Assembly (NCBI GenBank): GCA_040143965.1
Contig: JASJQH010007047.1
Location: 1 to 23,176 of the forward strand
From: Basidiobolus ranarum
Lineage: Eukaryota; Basidiobolomycota; Basidiobolomycetes; Basidiobolales
Direction of reading: 5' to 3'
DNA: 23,176 nt
The notes below the pieces were generated by a model that worked only from the letters and a program-made list of their open reading frames with translations, was not told the origin of the DNA and ran no database searches. Shown piece by piece: positions 18,515 to 23,176 of the stretch (position 1 is the first letter of the stretch; the number at the start of each line of letters is the position of its first letter). Made by a program: the position numbers and the translations under genes.

Positions 18515-18885
18515 GACTCGTTACTCTCGTAACTTACCGTGTTAAAAGAAAGTATTGATAGCAAATTTGTAGATTTTTTGATAATTGGAACTTTCGACCT
18601 TTCCACCTTTGGATTTATTTCCACCTTGAACCAATCATTCATTATTCTAGAACATGTTCTGAAATCGAAGGAATAAACACGTAATGTGTGGCGAATGAAC
18701 ACCCAGTACAAATTGATGAACTACGATGTCAGTTTAATGAACATTGTCAAAAGTGTCACGAACTCCGGTTAGTGATAATACAGATATAGTAAAGATATGG
18801 TTCAAGCAAGCAAGTAAAGCTTAGAGTTAGGTATGCATATATCCACAAATATTCCAAGACAACAATTTATAATGGGTCAGTTACA
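18515..18885. other. Intergenic upstream of GT34 copy B
   Basis: The promoter side of copy B, partly alignable with 17190-17350. It includes TTCTAGAA at 18645-18652, followed by a further TTC and GAA, a loosely heat-shock-element-like run. The ORF at 18511-18711 is probably chance. Confidence 0.5.
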
Positions 18886-20147
18886 CTAGTCGTGAACTTC
18901 CAGGATAGCAGCACCCACTGCCTCTAAACTTCGTCGACTCATGTTACGAACAATTTTGTAAACTGTCCAGAATGCTTTAACTGTGCCAATAGCCACCAAA
19001 ATCAATAAAACACCTCCGTTAAATCTGTCATCACCGCGATTGCCACCACGGAAACCACCGTTACGGTACCCAAAACCAATGATCGGAACTGGGCCACCAA
19101 ATGCAATAGTACTTACTAGAAAATGCAAAAATCCTACAACCCCTACCATAATCAACCCAAGCATCATGTGAATCAAGTCAATATTGGTCATAGAAAGGAA
19201 TGGCGCCAAGTCCTCGTAGGTAATGTTCGGGTTATCTTCATCCCAGACTTCAAAATCTTCTAATTCGCAGCTACGGAGTGCAAGCTTCACCGGAAATCCT
19301 GCCAAGAAAATAATGAATACAAACACGAGAAGACTACAGAGTGTTAGGACCACTAGAGATTAAATTCAAAGTTAATCAGAAAGTTCTCGATACATGCATA
19401 TATTTATGTCAACATCTTACATGGATTAGTTGCTGCTTTTGCCATAGTTGTTCTTTGAAAGTTGTATTTGTAGTGACAACTGTCACATTCAAAAAAGCTC
19501 TTGCCACCACTTGCCAATCTCCAACTGTTGAGACATTGTAGATGGACGTATTTCATAGTTCCTTTACATTTACAAGGTGATATAAGCTTTCCAAAGGATG
19601 GTTCATCATCCAAACCTCCATAACATATTCGACATTGTTTCTCCTCTTCCTCCGCAGCTATTTTCTCTTTCGTATCTTCGCTCTCGGCTTTCTCTTTTAT
19701 TTTCTCTTCGCCGGAATTACTCTCAGCATCTTCTGTTGTTTCCAAACGATCTGCATCACCTTTTTCCTCCGAATTTAGCAGGGGTTGAGTTTCCTCCACA
19801 CTATCCTCGTATAAATCCTCATCCTCTGAGGAAACAGGTGTCTCCAAATCCTGTTCAGAAATGAGTTTCTCTGGATCATTCAATACCTGAGGGCCCTCTC
19901 GTGTTGTTGTATTGTTCTGTAGTTTAGATTCTTCGTCACTTTCCAACTGACTGTATTCATACTTTTCTGAAGGCTTATCTTGTCCTTGGAGAGTCTCAAC
20001 TAGCCTTATGGAAGCGATGTAACCTGGCTGGTCCACAGGCAATTCAGAAAGGATTGAACTTCCTTCAAGTTCTTTATCTTTTTCGAGTATCACTTGGTCC
20101 TTTTTGGGGGTGAGTAAGTCCTTAACCAACTCCTCAGAGTCACTCAT
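18886..20147 (-). CDS. RING-CH (MARCH-type) membrane E3 ubiquitin ligase, two exons, 397 aa
   Basis: Exon 1 is 20147-19421, exon 2 19352-18886; the 68-nt intron (19420-19353, with gattaac before the AG) joins ATNP to LVLTLCSLLVFVF. Residues 1-165 are acidic and disordered. The RINGv domain at about 170-228 has C172 and C175 (QCRICYGG), then ISPCKCKGTMKYVHLQCLN, then ECDSCHYKY, the C4HC3 pattern of MARCH ligases, which transfer ubiquitin to membrane proteins. Three hydrophobic segments follow at about 243-265, 301-326 and 354-377, so this is an integral membrane ligase. Between the last two lies a glycine/arginine stretch (RNGGFRGGNRGDDRFNGG). Two helices are commoner in the family. Substrate and compartment cannot be read from the sequence. 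Confidence 0.9.
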
Positions 20148-21216
20148 TATTGAACGAATCGGTTGGCAAAGGGGCGATGATAGCTATTTAACAAATTGAA
20201 GGCGATATATGTATGAATTTTCGAAGTATGATTGTTTGATGAGCTCTCTACACTAATTAACTAGTGTTTATGGTGTCGCTAAAGCACTAATAAAAGTCAA
20301 GTCACTTGTACTCCTACGTTTTCATCCTACACCATTACACCTCATAATCAATTGGAATCTATTACTCCACGAATTAAGGTACGTTAATTGGATACATATA
20401 AGTGACTTTGAGAATTGCTTGAAGAAATGATGGATATTCTTTAGAAATCTACCTGAATCTAGACCATATAGGATAAATTTAAATATGATTACGATGAATA
20501 ACATGCCAGTATAAAAGTGACACTTGGCTTATTCCTGGGTATTGGTAAGTATAGTTGGACCGATGTATGATTAGAAATGCAAGAATTACCAAACAAAATA
20601 ACTAACACTTAATAATAGGATTTCTACCAGATGTGGTTAAATATTATCACCATTGATTCGAAGCCTTGGCAATAAGGATAGAAAATATCTGGCTAAACTA
20701 TGGGCCAAGTGAGTCGATTAATTGAATCCAGATCTGGCCCGCTCTAGATCTATTGGCAGCAGAACTTCGTGATCCAATCCTTTGTCAAAGCCAATTGGGA
20801 TTGGGCTTGGTCGCAAACAATTAACTAAATGAAGCAATTATAGTCGCACGAATGTCGCTTCCACGTCAACTCTGGATACAAAAGCGGTTAGAATCATGAA
20901 ACAAGCCATATTATTGTGGCTAAGAAACATTTCATGTTGCGAAGCTTTAGTCATGCAACTTCCATAGTCATCCATCCACAATCCCCCCAATCGCTGGTTT
21001 TGTACTAGAGATGGATAAACCAGAATTCCCTACTCAATATTTTTAACCCTGATGGCTAAAATGAAGTCCTGAGAAATCAGCGTGACTTGAGGGCCTATCC
21101 AATAGGAATTTAGAGCTCTGGATTATCTTCTCGATTGCAAACATATATGAACTAACCAAGTTCTACTCTTCAATTTTTTTATTTGTCTTACACTTTACTC
21201 AACTTGCATTTGAACA
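20148..21216. other. Intergenic between RING-CH and cyclin genes
   Basis: A 1.07-kb stretch between divergent starts, so both promoters lie here. A CCAAT word occurs in ccaattgggattggg near 20792-20806. I looked for tRNA boxes (ggttagaatc at 20887-20896 is close to a B box) but found no foldable tRNA. No ORF is convincing. Confidence 0.5.
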
Positions 21217-21828
21217 ATGACGCCCTTCGAACTATTTTCGACCGCACAGGACGATTTTGTCCCTAAACTTGCCACCTTAACGACAGACATGGTAGCCCAT
21301 ATGTGGTATCGCAGGGCTGAAGAAACCGACTTAAGAGCTCACTTTCAGGATTTCATTGAACAAATACTGCTCAATAGTGGCGCATCACCATCTGTGCTCT
21401 TATTAGCACTGAAATATATCCAGCGAGTAACCAAAGCCGCACAACTCCCAATCACTGGCTTTGAGCACCATATGGTTGTAGTTGCAATCATGTTAGCACA
21501 CAAAGTCTTGGAAGACGACTCGTTTACGAATATTAGTTGGTCACAGATATCTGGAATCAACGTTCAAGAGCTTACGAATTTCGAACACTCTTTTTTGATT
21601 GCCGTCAGTTTCGACTTGTTCGTTTCAGAAATTGAATATACCCAGTGGTTACTATATGTCGAGCAATATCTTAGACATAACAAGCATACTAGGGAGCTAG
21701 TTAACGTTGAAGAGGCTATCAAGGAGATAAACAAACCCGAGGAGCCCGAATATATACCCAAGAGTTGGTGGAGATGCAGAGGCATCTATGGAGAGAGAAA
21801 TGCCAGAACTCCGAGTAGTGTAGTATAG
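21217..21828 (+). CDS. PHO80/Pcl-like cyclin, 203 aa
   Basis: A single-exon gene. The cyclin box spans about residues 40-150: FIEQILLNSGASPSVLLLAL, KYIQRVTKAAQLP, then MLAHKVLEDDSFTNISWSQI, SGINVQELTNFEHSFLIAVS and FDLFVSEIEYTQWL. The K-x-x-E-D...W..ISG...E..N..E order is the pattern of PHO80/PCL/CLG1 cyclins, which activate Pho85-type kinases in phosphate sensing, morphogenesis and glycogen control. Length is short but normal for the family. The tail after 165 is polar. The ATG at 21217 is the first in frame. Which kinase it partners cannot be told. It may be convergent with a small minus-strand gene that would end 26 bp downstream. Confidence 0.87.
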   Translation: MTPFELFSTAQDDFVPKLATLTTDMVAHMWYRRAEETDLRAHFQDFIEQILLNSGASPSVLLLALKYIQRVTKAAQLPITGFEHHMVVVAIMLAHKVLEDDSFTNISWSQISGINVQELTNFEHSFLIAVSFDLFVSEIEYTQWLLYVEQYLRHNKHTRELVNVEEAIKEINKPEEPEYIPKSWWRCRGIYGERNARTPSSVV

Positions 21829-21853
21829 TGCAGTATGGTTTCTTGCTCCTTAC

Positions 21854-22222
21854 TCATATTCTAGTGTATTTTTTTCTGTAAATGACCTGTTTGATATATT
21901 TTAATTTCTCCAACTCGATTACTTTTGCATATTTCTTCCCTTCTTCACTTTCCCCTTCCCCTTTGAAAACGAGAACTTTTCTCTCACTTTCAATGGCTTC
22001 AAATTGTACTAATAGATCCCCTTTCGAAGCATTTTCAAACCTTTAATTTATGTCAATTTGATTGAAAATACCGGTTACTTCCGAATTTTGATCGTGTAAT
22101 AAGCTATGTACAACCCCAACTACAACTACCACCACAACCATATAAACATCTTCAGCTCCAATTTGTTGACTTAATATATTAGGAAGGGCAGGGATTCTTT
22201 TTTTGTTCCAATACGCTTTCAT
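21854..22222 (-). CDS. Possible small convergent gene, two exons, unknown product
   Basis: Two open stretches in the same frame, 22222-22043 (MKAYWNKKRIPALPN..) and 22042-21854 (..LVQFEAIESERKVLVFKGEG..), are separated by a stop. A 51-nt GT..AG intron from about 22070 to 22020 would remove it and give a protein of about 105 residues with VTG joined to DLLVQFEAIE. Against it: the first part contains a low-complexity valine run from a (accacc) tract, and the second is purine-rich, which alone produces Glu/Lys-rich reading. No homology is recognised. Treat as tentative. Confidence 0.25.
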
Positions 22223-22768
22223 TATGGATTATTTGAAACATCCAAACTCCATATGGTTCATCTTGATTCAATTAATCCGATCTTGAACTTCATCAATATA
22301 CCTTCTTTTTGGATCTGATATTCACCCACATTTTTCCGTTATCGGTGATTTGATTGCTAATTCATCCATCTATCTCTATATTATTGGATGGCTCATCAGT
22401 GGAATTCATGGAAAATACTAGGCAAAATGAATCCATCTCACTCAGTGATCATTCGGATTTTTAGCAACTTATTATTGCCCACTTTCCACACAGATCAAAT
22501 ACTGAATGATTAATCGGTGAAGGCAAGTCCATATTTCTTAGTATTCATAAATTGGGATATGATCATAATCCAGTACTGCTAGATTGATTGGTTTATGGTA
22601 TATCATTGATGAATCGTAACCTTTAGAAATCTACAGTGATAGATTATTTGACATATGATAATATGGTGATTACAAGTTTTAACTGTTGGATAATTGATCT
22701 CTATTTAACATCTTAGTCCTTCCTCATTATTACAAATATGTAGAATGTGTTAAGGAAGGTCCCAGGTA
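22223..22768. other. Gene-free flank
   Basis: AT-rich sequence with short coding-like patches in several frames on both strands and no consistent gene model. It leads into the repeat at the right edge. Confidence 0.4.
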
Positions 22769-23176
22769 TTGAAGTTAGCATTGCCTAAACACCAATATAG
22801 TCATACATAGCTTTGTATTTAGTTAGTCCAAACTTCACTAAGATATCACCCATTATTCTGAGTCATAATTTACTTCCAATATTGACACCAACTTAGAAGT
22901 TCTCAAATATATAGATGTTTGAAGCTTGCACAAGAAGCCCAAAACCTTGCACACATGCTATTGGGATCTTCTTTAGGGCTGACAAAACTATAAATGTCAA
23001 CCTTCTATTCAATAAATCAATAAGGGAAAACCACTAATTTCTGTTGAAATTAGCTTTGCCTAAACACCTATATAGTCATATATAACTTAGTACTTAGTTA
23101 TCTTATAATTCACTAAGATATTATCAATTATTCTCAATTGGAATTTACTTAAAATATTGACACCAACTTAGAAGTT
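22769..23176. repeat. Tandem repeat with 275-bp period, cut by window edge
   Basis: 22769-22901 aligns with 23044-23176 at a constant offset of 275 with no net insertion or deletion and roughly four-fifths identity. Shared words include gcctaaacacc, atatagtcata, cactaagatat and the last 21 bases from attgacacc to gaagtt. Only about one and a half units are visible. It could be the start of a satellite array or two copies of a dispersed element. Confidence 0.8.

Noticed and set aside
18511-18711. 66-codon ORF upstream of GT34 copy B
   Set aside because: It lies in the promoter region shared with copy A, where the frame is not preserved.
20860-20900. Possible tRNA B box (ggttagaatc)
   Set aside because: No matching A box at the right distance and no cloverleaf could be folded by eye.
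22380-22530. Open plus-strand stretch reading WMAHQWNSWKILGKMNP onward
   Set aside because: About 42 codons with no start context or domain; other frames on both strands look equally coding-like here, so it is noise.

Overview
The window looks like nuclear DNA of a filamentous fungus, probably outside the Dikarya (Mucoromycota or Zoopagomycota grade); that placement is an inference and is uncertain. The DNA is AT-rich. Introns are short (51-86 nt) with GT..AG ends and, in one case, a perfect TACTAAC branch site. The gene set fits a fungus: a class IV chitin synthase, GT34 Golgi glycosyltransferases, an ERD1/EXS protein, a PHO80-type cyclin, an FBXO31-like F-box protein, a RING-CH ligase, a CDCA7-like zinc finger protein, a RidA protein and a Dph6-type ATP pyrophosphatase. 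Many of these genes are interrupted by introns, so I rebuilt the exon joins by hand from splice signals and reading phase.

Layout. 1-2150 is a gene-free flank with long direct repeats and a broken Ty1/Copia fragment. 2683-6211 (minus) is a two-exon chitin synthase of 1155 aa. 6212-7564 is mostly non-coding with a few ambiguous coding-like patches. 7565-8482 (plus) is a seven-helix membrane protein of unrecognised family. 8757-8972 (minus) is a small proline/serine-rich ORF behind a TATA box, followed by a 28-bp tandem repeat at 9242-9347. 9602-10930 (plus) is a ten-exon CDCA7-like R1 zinc finger gene (253 aa), whose exons are too short to be seen as long ORFs. 11159-12506 (minus) is a four-exon ERD1-like gene (377 aa). 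12922-13426 (plus) is a three-exon RidA gene (129 aa). 13502-14283 (minus) is a two-exon stand-alone Dph6-type ATP pyrophosphatase (233 aa), tail to tail with RidA. 14698-15795 (minus) is an F-box gene.

The right half holds two tandem GT34 genes (16222-17189 and 17563-18514, minus) made by segmental duplication. The duplication also copied the 3' end of the neighbouring RING-CH gene (18886-20147, minus), which survives as a fragment at 17409-17481. A 220-bp stretch covering exon and intron is identical between the copies and suggests later gene conversion. A PHO80-like cyclin (21217-21828, plus) follows, then a possible small convergent gene, and a 275-bp-period repeat that runs off the right edge.

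Functional links. Chitin synthase, the GT34 enzymes and ERD1 all concern cell-wall or Golgi glycan synthesis and trafficking. RidA and the Dph6-type enzyme are notable together because in yeast Dph6 the ATP pyrophosphatase domain is fused to RidA-like domains. I see no phage-like, CRISPR or operon-type system. The most interesting items are the split Dph6/RidA pair, the divergent CDCA7-like zinc finger and the GT34 duplication history.
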